This document shows, in pieces, positions 1 to 8,427 of a stretch of 21,061 bases of DNA. The notes beneath the pieces are model-generated. The model ran no database searches. It was not told the DNA's origin and saw nothing but the letters and a program-made list of their open reading frames with translations. Source of the DNA: a virus; the IMG/VR virus record IMGVR_UViG_3300025941_000111, positions 1-21,061 of that record; one strand, 5' to 3'. Every line of letters begins with the position of its first letter. Positions within the stretch are counted from its first letter, which is position 1. The position numbers were made by a program, and so were the translations under genes.

Positions 1-376
1 CACGTTCCATGTCGGGTTCGGCACGCCCGGTGTCTGGGGCGCGGGCGGAAGGGGTGCAAACGCCCCGGCGTGGCTCGTCAACTCGCTCGGCGGCGTTAAG
101 CCCGGTTCGGTGGGCACCACGCTTACCGCGACTCCGGGGGCTCCGGCTGCTCCGGCTGCTTCTGATCCGATGGCGGCGGGCTTGAAGATGATACAGCAAG
201 GTATCGGTGGCAACGTCAATACCTCCGAGGAACAGGCTCCGGTTCAATCCGTTGGTGCCCCTATTTCGGCGGGCTCCGGAGGCGCAGATTTGAGCGCCGG
301 GGCTTCTGCCCTAATGGCTACTCTACTGGATAGTCGCCGAAAGCGGTATGGTCTTAGTCTAACAGGACAACAGTGA
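1..376 (+). CDS. C-terminal part of a phage structural protein (partial)
   Basis: The reading frame is open from base 2 and ends at the TGA at 374-376, so only the last ~124 residues are visible and the gene starts outside the window. The visible start has a Gly/Trp-rich stretch (HVGFGTPGVWGAGG, then NAPAWLVNSLGG). An Ala/Pro/Ser-rich linker and a short basic tail ending LTGQQ follow. A GTG at 110 could start an 88-aa ORF, but the frame upstream of it is open and Gly-rich in the same style, so I read one longer gene. The stop overlaps the ATG of the next gene (TGATG), which suggests a co-translated late operon of virion proteins. The specific function is not recognisable; a virion or cell-wall-associated protein is likely from context only. 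Confidence 0.6.
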   Translation, partial: TFHVGFGTPGVWGAGGRGANAPAWLVNSLGGVKPGSVGTTLTATPGAPAAPAASDPMAAGLKMIQQGIGGNVNTSEEQAPVQSVGAPISAGSGGADLSAGASALMATLLDSRRKRYGLSLTGQQ

Positions 377-2502
377 TGGCCTTTAACATTGGCGCGCTGA
401 TGCAGACATTGATGAGCGGGGGCAAACTAACCCCCGATGCGATAAAGGCTGCGTCTGGTGCTGTTCCTCCGGTTGGTGCTGTTCCTACCGATGGCGGCGC
501 TCCTCCAGCTGCTCCTCCGGCGCAACCACAGGCTTATCAGTCGCCTCCAGACCTTGTGGCGATGTACACAAAGCTGATGGAGCAGAGCCAGCGAACGGCA
601 GCTTTCCAGCGCGGCGCGACGATGATTGCTGCTGGTCTTTCGCCGTATCAGGACAACCGTGATGCTTTGCTTGCAACCATCGGCAAGGGTGGCGCTGGTT
701 CCGGCGCGGGTGGAATGAGCATGGACAATCTCATTGCTCTGCAGAAGATGCAGCAGGAACAAACGGATCGTGCTGCTCGTGCGTCGCAGCTTCCAGCGTT
801 GGGCAAGCAATACGGCCTTGACCCCGCTACCCTTGAGTATCTGGATCGCACGGGCGGGCTTGATACTGTTATTCAGGAGATGGCGAAGCCGCACACGCAA
901 GTGGTTCAGTCCGGCCGTCAAGGACAGATGCTTATCGACACGCGCGACGGACACATTATTCACCAAATTTCCCCAGACAACCCGCCTGAAACGGAGTTCA
1001 TCGACGCGGGCGATGGAAATCACATACTCGTAGACAAGGTTAGTAAGGTGCCGGTTGGCAGTAAGGATGGTAAGCCCATCGTGTTTACGGGACCAACCCT
1101 CGCCGAAAAGAAGCTACAACTGGATATTAAGAACGCTCCGGCTGATCAGGCTCTGAAAGAGCGGGCTCAGAAGGTTTCGGAGGGTGGCCTTTCGGTCCAA
1201 GAGGGCGAACTGAAGATTAAGCAGGATGAGGCGGCGGCTAAGGCTGCGTCCAAGAAGCTTCGTGAGCAGTATCTGCCACTCATTCAGAAGCAGTTTGGTA
1301 TCACCGAAGCAGCCGCTACTTATCTCAATGAGACGGACGCTCTCGACGAATTCGTTAAGGAGGCTTCTAAGCCGAACAATGAGGTTGTGACGGCGGCAGA
1401 CGGCACCCAGATGTTAATTGATAAGGATACCGGTGCTCTGGTTAAGACCCTTTCGCCGAAGAAAGTGCCTGATACGATATATGTTGAACAGGCAGACGGC
1501 AGCAAGGTGCTGGTTGAAAAGGACTCCGGAAAGCGCATCGACAATGGGCAGATACTCGCTACGACCGCGCCGAAAGACCCGCTGGAGAAAGAGAAGGCTA
1601 TCACGGAACTTGTAAATGCCGATCGCGCGAAGCGTGGCCTCAAGCCTCTGTCCCCAGCCCAGCTGGTAAAGATAGGTGCTTTCGGTGGTACCTCTATTTC
1701 GGTGGGTGCTGGCGGAGCTGGTGGAGTTGGTGGCAAGGTTCAAGAAGGCTATGAAGTAGTTACCGATCCCGACACTCTGGAACCATTACGCAACCCGGAT
1801 GGGACTGTTATTACTCGCAAGATCGGCGGCGAAACCGGTCCTGCTGCTCTAGATGAAGCCAAAACCAAGGCTGAAACCGCCAAGACTGCGGCCGACACTC
1901 TGGCTGTCCAACAGAAGACGGGTGATGACGAGGTTAAGGCTGCGCTGGCGGAGTCGAAGAAAGAAAACACCGGCGTCAATAAGCGCGTTAAGTTTAGGAT
2001 TATCAACCGCGCTGTCGATGATGCCATTCGAGCCATCGACGAAAATAAACACTCGTGGCTAGGTGTTACCGGTTGGGGCGCGGCTCTTAACTGGAAGCCG
2101 GGCGGTTCACAGCGCACGTTGGCAAACAATCTAGGCGTCATCAACTCGTCCACTTCCATTGAGTCTCTCAATGAAATGCGGCAGGCTTCAGATACCGGTG
2201 GCGCTCTGGGCAACGTCACTGATTCTGATGCCTTGTTGCTAAAGCGGGCCTTAGGTTCGCTGGACCAGTGGGACAATGATCAGGTTCTTCGACGCAACTT
2301 GGTACAATATAAGGCAGCCCGCGAGTTAATGGTGAACGGTGTCTACGATCCAAAATCACCAGACGCAAAGAGCAACGGGTATCGTATTCCTACCTACGAT
2401 GAAATTGACGCGGCGATGGAAGAGGCGGTGTCCGATACTGGTGAACCAACGGGCACCTACAAGGGCCTCAAGGTTCGCCCCGTTAAGCCGGGAGAGAAGT
2501 AA
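376..2502 (+). CDS. Large internal virion / DNA-ejection-like protein with an internal duplication
   Basis: 708 residues from ATG 376, chosen because AGGA lies 8 nt upstream and the ATG overlaps the previous TGA. The N-terminus is Ala/Pro/Gly-rich (about 20-55). Two homologous ~95-residue modules follow at roughly 139-235 and 300-394; each has L-P-x5-QxG/FGxxxAxxxYL, then QMLIDxxxG, then an I/YVxxxDGxxxLV segment. A Lys/Glu/Ala-rich helical stretch (about 480-540) and a C-terminal region with TGGALGNV near 608 come next. The TGGALGxV segment in a helical context, followed by an 'ALGSLD' stretch, is a recurring feature of phage injection/internal virion proteins. It lies in a plus-strand late operon, 1-nt coupled to both neighbours. 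An internal ejection protein is an inference; a tail-fibre or scaffold role is less likely because there is no beta-repeat or protease signature. Confidence 0.6.
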   Translation: MAFNIGALMQTLMSGGKLTPDAIKAASGAVPPVGAVPTDGGAPPAAPPAQPQAYQSPPDLVAMYTKLMEQSQRTAAFQRGATMIAAGLSPYQDNRDALLATIGKGGAGSGAGGMSMDNLIALQKMQQEQTDRAARASQLPALGKQYGLDPATLEYLDRTGGLDTVIQEMAKPHTQVVQSGRQGQMLIDTRDGHIIHQISPDNPPETEFIDAGDGNHILVDKVSKVPVGSKDGKPIVFTGPTLAEKKLQLDIKNAPADQALKERAQKVSEGGLSVQEGELKIKQDEAAAKAASKKLREQYLPLIQKQFGITEAAATYLNETDALDEFVKEASKPNNEVVTAADGTQMLIDKDTGALVKTLSPKKVPDTIYVEQADGSKVLVEKDSGKRIDNGQILATTAPKDPLEKEKAITELVNADRAKRGLKPLSPAQLVKIGAFGGTSISVGAGGAGGVGGKVQEGYEVVTDPDTLEPLRNPDGTVITRKIGGETGPAALDEAKTKAETAKTAADTLAVQQKTGDDEVKAALAESKKENTGVNKRVKFRIINRAVDDAIRAIDENKHSWLGVTGWGAALNWKPGGSQRTLANNLGVINSSTSIESLNEMRQASDTGGALGNVTDSDALLLKRALGSLDQWDNDQVLRRNLVQYKAARELMVNGVYDPKSPDAKSNGYRIPTYDEIDAAMEEAVSDTGEPTGTYKGLKVRPVKPGEK

Positions 2503-4826
2503 TGGCCGAAGAACCCAAGTATTGGCGTTGGGAGATGCCGAACGGGGACACGTACGACGCCCCCGGCGAAACTCAGGCCGAGTCCTACGACGCGCTCCAA
2601 GCTCAGATAGCGGGTATCGTTCGCCAGCAGCATCTGCATCTGCCGCTCGGGCAAAGGCTGCTCAGTTCCGTAGACTCCGCGGGGCGCATTCTGGCTGACT
2701 CTGCTTTCGGTCTTGGCGACCGATTCGCTTCGGCGATGCCCGGTTCCAAAGGCTATGAGGCTGAAAAATATGAGACCGAAAAGAGAAGGATGGAAGTCGG
2801 CGGTGGAACGGAAATGGACGTGCTCGGGGCGATCGGCACGGCTCCGCTGCTTCCCACCGCTGTTCCAAGGGTTACCAAGTGGCTCGGTGGACCGAAAGAT
2901 GTCAAGTTCATTGCCGGGTTGATAACATCCGCCTTGGAGAACGCTGGTTACGGCGCGGCCGATGCTGCAATGCATGGCGATGATGTGCAACAGGGCGCGG
3001 CTGTTGGCGGTGCTTTCGGCGCGGGCGGTCACGCAATAGCCCAAGCCATCGGTGCTATTCCGGGAGCGGCAAGGTGGCTGGATGAACAGCTAGGTGGTAG
3101 AATGTCGCGAGGCGCTAAGAGCGCCGCCGATGCCATTGGGCTGAAAGGCCCGAGGGTTCGCCCCGTCGATCCGGGTGCTCCGACTCCGTCCAATGTTGAG
3201 AAAGCTGGAGTAAAGATCGGGGAAGAAGCGAACATGCCTGCAATGGCGGTCCCCGAAGAGAGGCCGGGGCCGCTCGACGTCATTCCGTTACCGCCTCCTG
3301 CAGCCCCTCCTGCTGCCCCTCCCGTAGCCCCGCCTCCGCCCGCTGGTCCGCTGGCTCAGGGCGCTCCGGCTATGCCGCCCGTCGCGCCTCCTGTGGCTCC
3401 TGCGGCCGTTCCGGCAGGCCCTCTGGTCGCACCGAAAGCCGAGCCAAAACGGCTAACCGACGCGAAGGCCGGTTTGGTACGGTCCCAGAAGGCTCTGGCT
3501 GACGTGGATGCAGAGCTTGCAAACCCGAATCTGGGGCTTGCCCGCAGAAATTCGCTCGCCCACCAGAAGACGGCCCTTACCAATTCAATAGACAGGCATA
3601 CCAAAACTATCGACAAACTTTCGGCGGCTCCTTCGGCTCCTACGGCGGCTCTAGTTGCCCCCGTCGCTCCGGTTGCCGAAGCGGCTCCTCCTGCTGCTCC
3701 ACCCGTCGCTCCGGCTGGTCCGCTGGCTGCGGAACCGGCTGTTCAGACGTTGGCATCCCTGCAAGCCCAGCGCGAGGTAATTGACCGCCAGCTTTCGGCG
3801 GGCAATGCAACAGCATCGCAGAGGCAGCGCCTAGGGGCTACGTTGAAGGAACTGGATGACAGGATCGCTAATTTCGCTGACCCCGCGCCGAAAGGCGTGC
3901 TGGCCGATCCGGGGCCAAGGGCAGAAGGAACCGCCGGTACTCCGGAAGAGCAGGCCATCGCCCAGAAGAAATACGACGACGCGGATGCGAGGCTTGCAAG
4001 GGCGCATCAGCGGTTCCTTGCCGATAAGAATCCGAAGACGGCGGCGGCTCTGGAACAAGCGGATAAAGACGCCAAGCTGGCGCACGCGGCAAATCTGCGA
4101 GCAAAGGGTATTGTTCAGGGCAAAGCTACTGCCGCACCTTTGGACATTGTTCCCCGAAAGGCGGCGGCGGGTACCGTTGAACCGAACCAGCCACAACTAA
4201 ATAAAGCCAAGCCTGGAACCAAGACCCCGAACCCCAAGGCCACTATCATCGAAGGTACGGCGGGTGCGAAGACCGGCAAATCCAAGGCAGAACGCGAGAA
4301 AGAGCGCGCTCAGCAAAAGCGACAAGCCACCCCGGAGGAATTGCGTGCGATAGCGGAGGGTAGGGTAGAGGAAGCCATTAAGCGGGCGCAAGTCCACGCG
4401 GCGGGACCCAATAGTCACGGTTTCGATAAAGCGATAGGTACTCAGGTAGAGGGTCTGCTAAACGACCGGCGCGTGGTAGAGCATCTTTCGTCCGAAGAGT
4501 TGGACGCGCTCCAGAGGATTAATAAGGGCGACCCCGCCATGAAGGGGGCTCGATTTGCTGGGCACTTGGCTTCACTTCCCAGCGTTATATCGTCCGGTAT
4601 CGGCGGTATGTCCCTCGCCTATGCCATGAATCCGTTGGTAGGGTTGGCGACGTTCCCCGGCATCCCGGCACTTGGCATGTACGGTCGCAGCGTGGCAGAC
4701 CGTGGCGCAAAGAAGCTGACCAACGAAATGATGGACCTGATCAAGAAACGAACCCCCGCCGCTCCAGCCGTGGACCCTAAAAACGTTACCAACTTATACA
4801 AGATTCTCCGAAATCTAGGACTCTAA
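2502..4826 (+). CDS. Large Pro/Ala-rich probable internal virion protein
   Basis: 774 residues. ATG 2502 overlaps the previous TAA (TAATG), with GGGAG 7 nt upstream. The first ~60 residues hold a WxWxMPNGxxYxAPG segment often seen at the front of phage virion proteins. Residues about 135-197 are Gly/Ala-rich and amphipathic (GAAVGGAFGAGGHAIAQAIG), like membrane-inserting helices. Two Pro/Ala-rich tracts (about 257-313 and 375-412) flank a charged helical segment, and a second helical segment follows at about 415-455. The C-terminus has a hydrophobic stretch (about 686-725, ISSGIGGMSLAYAMNPLVG). No enzyme motif is visible. Size, composition and position as the last gene of the late block suggest a protein ejected with the DNA. 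This is inference; the family is not recognised. Its stop overlaps the stop of the convergent helicase gene. Confidence 0.55.
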   Translation: MAEEPKYWRWEMPNGDTYDAPGETQAESYDALQAQIAGIVRQQHLHLPLGQRLLSSVDSAGRILADSAFGLGDRFASAMPGSKGYEAEKYETEKRRMEVGGGTEMDVLGAIGTAPLLPTAVPRVTKWLGGPKDVKFIAGLITSALENAGYGAADAAMHGDDVQQGAAVGGAFGAGGHAIAQAIGAIPGAARWLDEQLGGRMSRGAKSAADAIGLKGPRVRPVDPGAPTPSNVEKAGVKIGEEANMPAMAVPEERPGPLDVIPLPPPAAPPAAPPVAPPPPAGPLAQGAPAMPPVAPPVAPAAVPAGPLVAPKAEPKRLTDAKAGLVRSQKALADVDAELANPNLGLARRNSLAHQKTALTNSIDRHTKTIDKLSAAPSAPTAALVAPVAPVAEAAPPAAPPVAPAGPLAAEPAVQTLASLQAQREVIDRQLSAGNATASQRQRLGATLKELDDRIANFADPAPKGVLADPGPRAEGTAGTPEEQAIAQKKYDDADARLARAHQRFLADKNPKTAAALEQADKDAKLAHAANLRAKGIVQGKATAAPLDIVPRKAAAGTVEPNQPQLNKAKPGTKTPNPKATIIEGTAGAKTGKSKAEREKERAQQKRQATPEELRAIAEGRVEEAIKRAQVHAAGPNSHGFDKAIGTQVEGLLNDRRVVEHLSSEELDALQRINKGDPAMKGARFAGHLASLPSVISSGIGGMSLAYAMNPLVGLATFPGIPALGMYGRSVADRGAKKLTNEMMDLIKKRTPAAPAVDPKNVTNLYKILRNLGL

Positions 4827-6208
4827 CGCCCAATGTGCTTCATCACGGCGTCGAACACCGACTGCTTCTGCTGGAGGGCCTGAACTATTCGGCGATCGAG
4901 GCTGGAACCCACCAAGTCCACGTAGAGGCAGGAATCAGCCCCCTGCCCTATTCGGTGCATCCGGTCTTCCAGCTGGGACCTTGTGTCGAGGGACCACGTA
5001 TTTTCGGCGAACACCATCGTGGAGCATTGCTCCGTCGGGGTGTTCCGGCCCAGCAGGGTATGTCCGTAACGCCCAGCCGTGGTCTGAATTAGGATGACGC
5101 GGCACTCCGGGTCATTGTTGAAGTGATACCGCGCCCCGGTGAGTTCGGCGTCACTCATGCCGCCCCGAATAATGGCCGGGTCGTACTTCGACAGCGCGTT
5201 GAGCAGTGCGGCTCCGGCATAACGGTGGTGATACACAACGATTAGTTTGCCCACTATCTCGTCGTCCAGCATGTCTTTGATGGCGTTAATTCGGGGGTTT
5301 GCCTCGGGCTCCACCAACTCGTGGACTTCGCCGAGTTCGTCGATCAGGAAGCCGAACTGTATCTGGGCCAGCTTGGTGTATTTCGTGATCGCCATGTCCA
5401 CGGAGACGTTGTCGCCGTTTTCGAGCCACGTGACGAAATCCCGCTCCATCGTGCGGTATTGCTGGTGCTGGCGTTGGCCCATTTCAACGTCGCGGATGGT
5501 ATACACTTTCGGCGGTAAGTCCGTCCACTGATCCTTCGTCGCCCGAAACACGTGCGGATCGACTAGCTCCGCCAGTTGTTTTTCATTTTGGACGCCGATC
5601 ACCTTCTTGTTCAGGTAACCACCCATCCGGCAGAACATGCCCCGAAACGCGTAGAAGTTGTAGCCGTTAAGCTTCCCGATGACTCGCATCTGGCCCCACA
5701 AATCGTGGGGGCCTTGCGTCATAGGCTTGCCGCTAAGGATGCGGGCATACCGAAAACCGGAGGCCAGCGATATCGCGGCCTTGGTTTGGTCTGCCTTGTT
5801 ATTTTTCAGCTGGATGCTCTCGTCGAAAACGACCATACATTTTCGGCCCGCGATGAACCGCCGAATAAACTCCTGAGTTCCTACTCGCCGTATCGCCTCG
5901 TAGTTTACGATCAAGACCGGTGGCTTCTTGAACGAACGCTTGAGAAATACGTTGTTGTCCGCGCCGCTCTCGTATACCCACGGATCGACGTTAATTTCCT
6001 GCTTCTCTATTTCGCTGACCCACCCGCCCTTGAACGAGTTGGGACAAACCACCACCAGCCGCGTTACCTTATCCTCGTGGACTAGGGAGTCAAACTCGGA
6101 AAGCGCCGTAAGCGTCTTCCCGAGCCCCATTTCCATCCAGTAGGCAAAGCCCGGCTTGTCATACGCTGCTTTCAGTGCCGCTTTTTGTACTTCCAAAAGT
6201 TGGGTCAA
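4823..6208 (-). CDS. SNF2/SF2-type DNA helicase
   Basis: 461 residues, starting at TTG 6208. GAGGGG lies 8 nt upstream and there is no nearby in-frame ATG. The fold order is clear: Walker A MEMGLGKT (25-32), motif Ia VVVCPNSF, a DESI box followed by QLKN (about 128-136, in place of DEAH-xx-KN), motif III LSGKPMTQ, and C-terminal motif VI with RMHRIGQ near 420. RxHRxGQ is diagnostic of SNF2-like ATPases, which translocate on duplex DNA and remodel protein-DNA contacts. The gene overlaps datZ by 50 nt and is the last gene of the Z operon. A near-consensus promoter inside datZ (6414-6442) points at it. Its role in replication or recombination of the phage DNA is inferred. The family assignment is firm; the exact job is not. 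Confidence 0.88.
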   Translation of the reverse strand: MTQLLEVQKAALKAAYDKPGFAYWMEMGLGKTLTALSEFDSLVHEDKVTRLVVVCPNSFKGGWVSEIEKQEINVDPWVYESGADNNVFLKRSFKKPPVLIVNYEAIRRVGTQEFIRRFIAGRKCMVVFDESIQLKNNKADQTKAAISLASGFRYARILSGKPMTQGPHDLWGQMRVIGKLNGYNFYAFRGMFCRMGGYLNKKVIGVQNEKQLAELVDPHVFRATKDQWTDLPPKVYTIRDVEMGQRQHQQYRTMERDFVTWLENGDNVSVDMAITKYTKLAQIQFGFLIDELGEVHELVEPEANPRINAIKDMLDDEIVGKLIVVYHHRYAGAALLNALSKYDPAIIRGGMSDAELTGARYHFNNDPECRVILIQTTAGRYGHTLLGRNTPTEQCSTMVFAENTWSLDTRSQLEDRMHRIGQGADSCLYVDLVGSSLDRRIVQALQQKQSVFDAVMKHIGR

Positions 6209-6707
6209 TTGTAGTTCCCCTCATTGCGCATATCTCGTCGGACCACTGTAACCACCGCTTGTATTGGTCGGGGTAGACGTTCCTTACCTTGTTTAGAAGC
6301 TCTGTCAAATACTCGTCGATATACTGGTTTCCAAGCATGGTTTCCATAACCAAGAATCGGTACATCTCCATTAAGTCGGCCAGCTTCACGATGAGCCCCA
6401 GCGATCCGTGGGCATTGTACCACAGGCGGGCGCGGTTGTCAAGGTACTTTTCGCTGAGGATCGTTTTGGCGGGGGAGGGAATGTCTCCCGTTATGGCTTC
6501 GTCATCGTCGTGATGGAGCGCCAGCTGGGAGATTCGGTCCAGCCGGTCGGTGTCGCGAATATTGAACCACTGCTGCGCAATCTGGCGGGCGATCCGTTCC
6601 ACGTTGAAGCAGTGCTCCGCCACGCTCTGCTTCTGGATCGTCGGGACCACCACCCAACGGGGAACCACCGAAAGGCGCATGTCTAGTTCGCTGAAGATTG
6701 GGTTCAC
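6159..6707 (-). CDS. datZ: DatZ-like HD-domain dATP triphosphohydrolase
   Basis: 182 residues. GTG 6707 is chosen because GGAGG sits 5 nt upstream and the GTG overlaps the purZ stop (GTGA). An upstream in-frame GTG at 6719 would place the start on the RBS itself. HD-domain residues are in place: RW (17-18), SVAEH with H32, H66-D67 followed by DDE to E70, the TGDIPSP segment, and KLAD with D111. The spacing matches the YfbR/DatZ group, in which two His and two Asp hold the metal. DatZ removes the phosphates of dATP (to deoxyadenosine), lowering competition with dZTP. Alone the sequence could be a YfbR-like 5'-nucleotidase; direct coupling to purZ makes DatZ the better call. It is a cytosolic enzyme. 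Confidence 0.85.
   Translation of the reverse strand: MNPIFSELDMRLSVVPRWVVVPTIQKQSVAEHCFNVERIARQIAQQWFNIRDTDRLDRISQLALHHDDDEAITGDIPSPAKTILSEKYLDNRARLWYNAHGSLGLIVKLADLMEMYRFLVMETMLGNQYIDEYLTELLNKVRNVYPDQYKRWLQWSDEICAMRGTTIDPTFGSTKSGTESSV
6414..6442 (-). promoter_or_regulatory. Promoter-like element inside datZ (TTGACA-17-TACAAT, TGn)
   Basis: TTGACA is at 6442-6437 and TACAAT at 6419-6414. The 17-bp spacer ends TGG. It lies within the datZ codons for LDNRARLWYNA, points toward the SNF2 gene whose start is at 6208, and is as good as the intergenic members of the family. Confidence 0.6.
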
Positions 6708-7738
6708 AATATCCTCCACTGCGATGCGTGGGGGCCGAACCCGGCGATGAAGCCGTGGTCTTTAGAAACTAGCGCCCGCGCTTCCATCAAGTTGTCCATA
6801 AGTTCAGCCTGATTGGCGTCGTTCAGGTAGTTCATAAAGTTGACCGCCACCCAATCCGGATCGTTCGCGTAGACGGCGTCGATGTATTGCCTCATCGAAA
6901 AGGTGGCCACCCGGCGAACCCGCTGCGTAACCGTGGTGAGTTCCGGATCGATCCCGAGTTCGTCCCATGATGTTTCGGTCTGGTCTTCGTACCAATCGCC
7001 GCTGGAGTACGTCCCTAGGTTCCCGACCCGTATGGGGTATGTCCGAACACACATGTAGGTCTTCGCCACGTGTCGCGGCGGAATGCGGGCGTCGGCGATG
7101 CCTTGCATAACCGTGCACTCGCGGCTGGTTACATGGGGATAGAACTCGGAGTTGATGCCGAGCGAGAACCCCTGCGACACTTCCATGAAATAGGCGTTAC
7201 TGTCCGGTTTGGGGCGAACATGTGATATCACCACGTTTTTCGGCGTGGGGCCAAGGCTATTCTTAGCGATGGCCTCTGGTTCGCGATATATCTTGTGGGC
7301 GAGCGCCGCACCGGTTCCGCTCTGCGTTGAGGCGATATCCCGGATGCTGCCCTTCAACTCCTCCTGCATCGCTTCCTTGGTGATCACCGCTGCGTTCGGA
7401 TGAACGTGTATCGGAATGCTGGGATACGTGTTGGCTTCGAAGAACAGTTGGTCCCGGTTAATCACCGCCCCGGCCGACAGGAACACCGGGATCGTGTAAC
7501 CCATAAGATGGGCCTGGACAGCGAAAGTGGGCAGCTGCTTGAGTATGATCTTGCCGTGCCCCCAATAGCTAGTGTGGCCACTGTTAGGCCCCGCGCTGGT
7601 GATTACCCCTTGGAAGTCCTTTATGGCCCCGCTTTCGACGGCCTCGCGTGCTAGGAATGAGGCAAGCGCTCCCTTCCCCGTGGAGCCGAATTGTCCATCG
7701 ACGAGGACGTGGACGCCGGTTTTTTCAAACAGATTCAT
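6704..7738 (-). CDS. purZ: PurZ, 2-amino-2'-deoxyadenylosuccinate synthase
   Basis: 344 residues from ATG 7738. This start puts the P-loop at residues 14-24, as in adenylosuccinate synthetases; the RBS is weak, and the ATG lies 14 nt inside the end of the previous gene. It is a PurA-fold protein: VDGQFGSTGKG (13-23) replaces the cellular GDEGKGK loop, with Ser19 where PurA has its catalytic Asp. GPNSGHT keeps the catalytic His (H55). The STQSGTGAA segment corresponds to the IMP loop. Near the C-terminus, NFMNYLND stands where PurA has the guanine-binding TKLD. Both changes are hallmarks of PurZ, which joins dGMP and aspartate with ATP to make the dZMP precursor. Host PurB would release fumarate. 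The protein is shorter than cellular PurA (~430 aa). The call is firm because of the Ser substitution and the neighbours datZ, mazZ and dpoZ. Confidence 0.94.
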   Translation of the reverse strand: MNLFEKTGVHVLVDGQFGSTGKGALASFLAREAVESGAIKDFQGVITSAGPNSGHTSYWGHGKIILKQLPTFAVQAHLMGYTIPVFLSAGAVINRDQLFFEANTYPSIPIHVHPNAAVITKEAMQEELKGSIRDIASTQSGTGAALAHKIYREPEAIAKNSLGPTPKNVVISHVRPKPDSNAYFMEVSQGFSLGINSEFYPHVTSRECTVMQGIADARIPPRHVAKTYMCVRTYPIRVGNLGTYSSGDWYEDQTETSWDELGIDPELTTVTQRVRRVATFSMRQYIDAVYANDPDWVAVNFMNYLNDANQAELMDNLMEARALVSKDHGFIAGFGPHASQWRIL

Positions 7739-8054
7739 TGGTTTTGCCCGGATGTGGTGCTGTTGTTGTTGGGTGAAGCATGGCGGCAAGTGCGGTGTAA
7801 CCCGCCTCGTCGACATAGTTGTCGAAGCTATAACTGTGGGCGGCTCGTGCGATTTTGAGCAGCGACATCATAACCGCCACGTCGTGGGGATGAATCGCCC
7901 ATACTTTGTTGTCCCATCTGTGCTTTAGGTATATGTTCCACAGTTCGGCGATCATGGTGAACGACTTAGCGGTGTCGCCGTGTTTCTTGGTTCCCTCCTC
8001 GATTGCGTTGATGGCTTGCTCCAACACTTGCCTTGCTGTCTTAGGATCGCTCAA
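7725..8054 (-). CDS. DUF6378-type phage protein
   Basis: 109 residues. The TTG start at 8054 is supported by GGAGG 9 nt upstream and by the lack of another start before residue 34. It overlaps the nuclease gene by 14 nt. The pattern of an N-terminal helix (TARQVLEQAINAIEEGTKKHGD), then FTMIAELWNIYL, then DVAVMMSLLKIARAAH, and finally NYVDEAGYTALAA matches the all-helical DUF6378 family found in many phages. No biochemical role is known to me for this family. It sits directly upstream of purZ and is translationally entangled with it, so a role in nucleotide metabolism or phage DNA synthesis is possible but unproven. No membrane segment or signal is visible. Confidence 0.7.
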   Translation of the reverse strand: MSDPKTARQVLEQAINAIEEGTKKHGDTAKSFTMIAELWNIYLKHRWDNKVWAIHPHDVAVMMSLLKIARAAHSYSFDNYVDEAGYTALAAMLHPTTTAPHPGKTNESV

Positions 8055-8427
8055 TGCCTTCTTCCTCCTTGATTGCCCGTCGTATGAAATCGCCCACCCT
8101 TTCGCCGGGTGTGGATTCTAAGCAAGACAACAACTGCACTTTCATGTCGGGTGGTGCGATATACATTCGATCTGCTTTACAACCAATCATGAAAGTGATA
8201 CAATGTGGTGGGCGGTAGAGCCGCTGCAGTTCGATGAACTGGCGCGGGCGTGGAATAAGCAGGTTGCCCTTGATAATCTTCGCCTCGATCCACATCGCGG
8301 GGCACAGCTTCGGTATGAGGAACATGTCCGGCTGGCCCACCGAAAATCTGTCCTCTATTCGGCGAGCGTATCCTCCTTCCTTGCGAATATCCCTGATTAT
8401 GTGATCCTTGAATTCGGATTCTAACAT
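8041..8427 (-). CDS. VRR-NUC-like PD-(D/E)XK nuclease
   Basis: 128 residues. ATG 8427 overlaps the previous TGA (TGATG) and has AAGGA 6 nt upstream; a longer in-frame start at 8454 has no support. The catalytic core is visible: GQPD (31-34) followed by MWIEAK (45-50), giving D34, E48 and K50 of the PD-(D/E)XK fold, with a leading helix (SEFKDHIIRDIRKEG). The arrangement and small size match stand-alone VRR-NUC (virus-type replication-repair nuclease) proteins of phages, which are metal-dependent DNA nucleases often thought to cut branched DNA. The residues after K50 (IIKGNLLIPRPRQ) fit the conserved Q in that family. Its place between mazZ and purZ makes a replication or recombination role likely. 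Specificity for Z-containing DNA cannot be judged from the sequence. Confidence 0.78.
   Translation of the reverse strand: MLESEFKDHIIRDIRKEGGYARRIEDRFSVGQPDMFLIPKLCPAMWIEAKIIKGNLLIPRPRQFIELQRLYRPPHCITFMIGCKADRMYIAPPDMKVQLLSCLESTPGERVGDFIRRAIKEEEGIERS

Noticed and set aside
6301-6308. Another minus-strand TTGACA inside datZ
   Set aside because: No -10 box at the right distance (AAGGAA).
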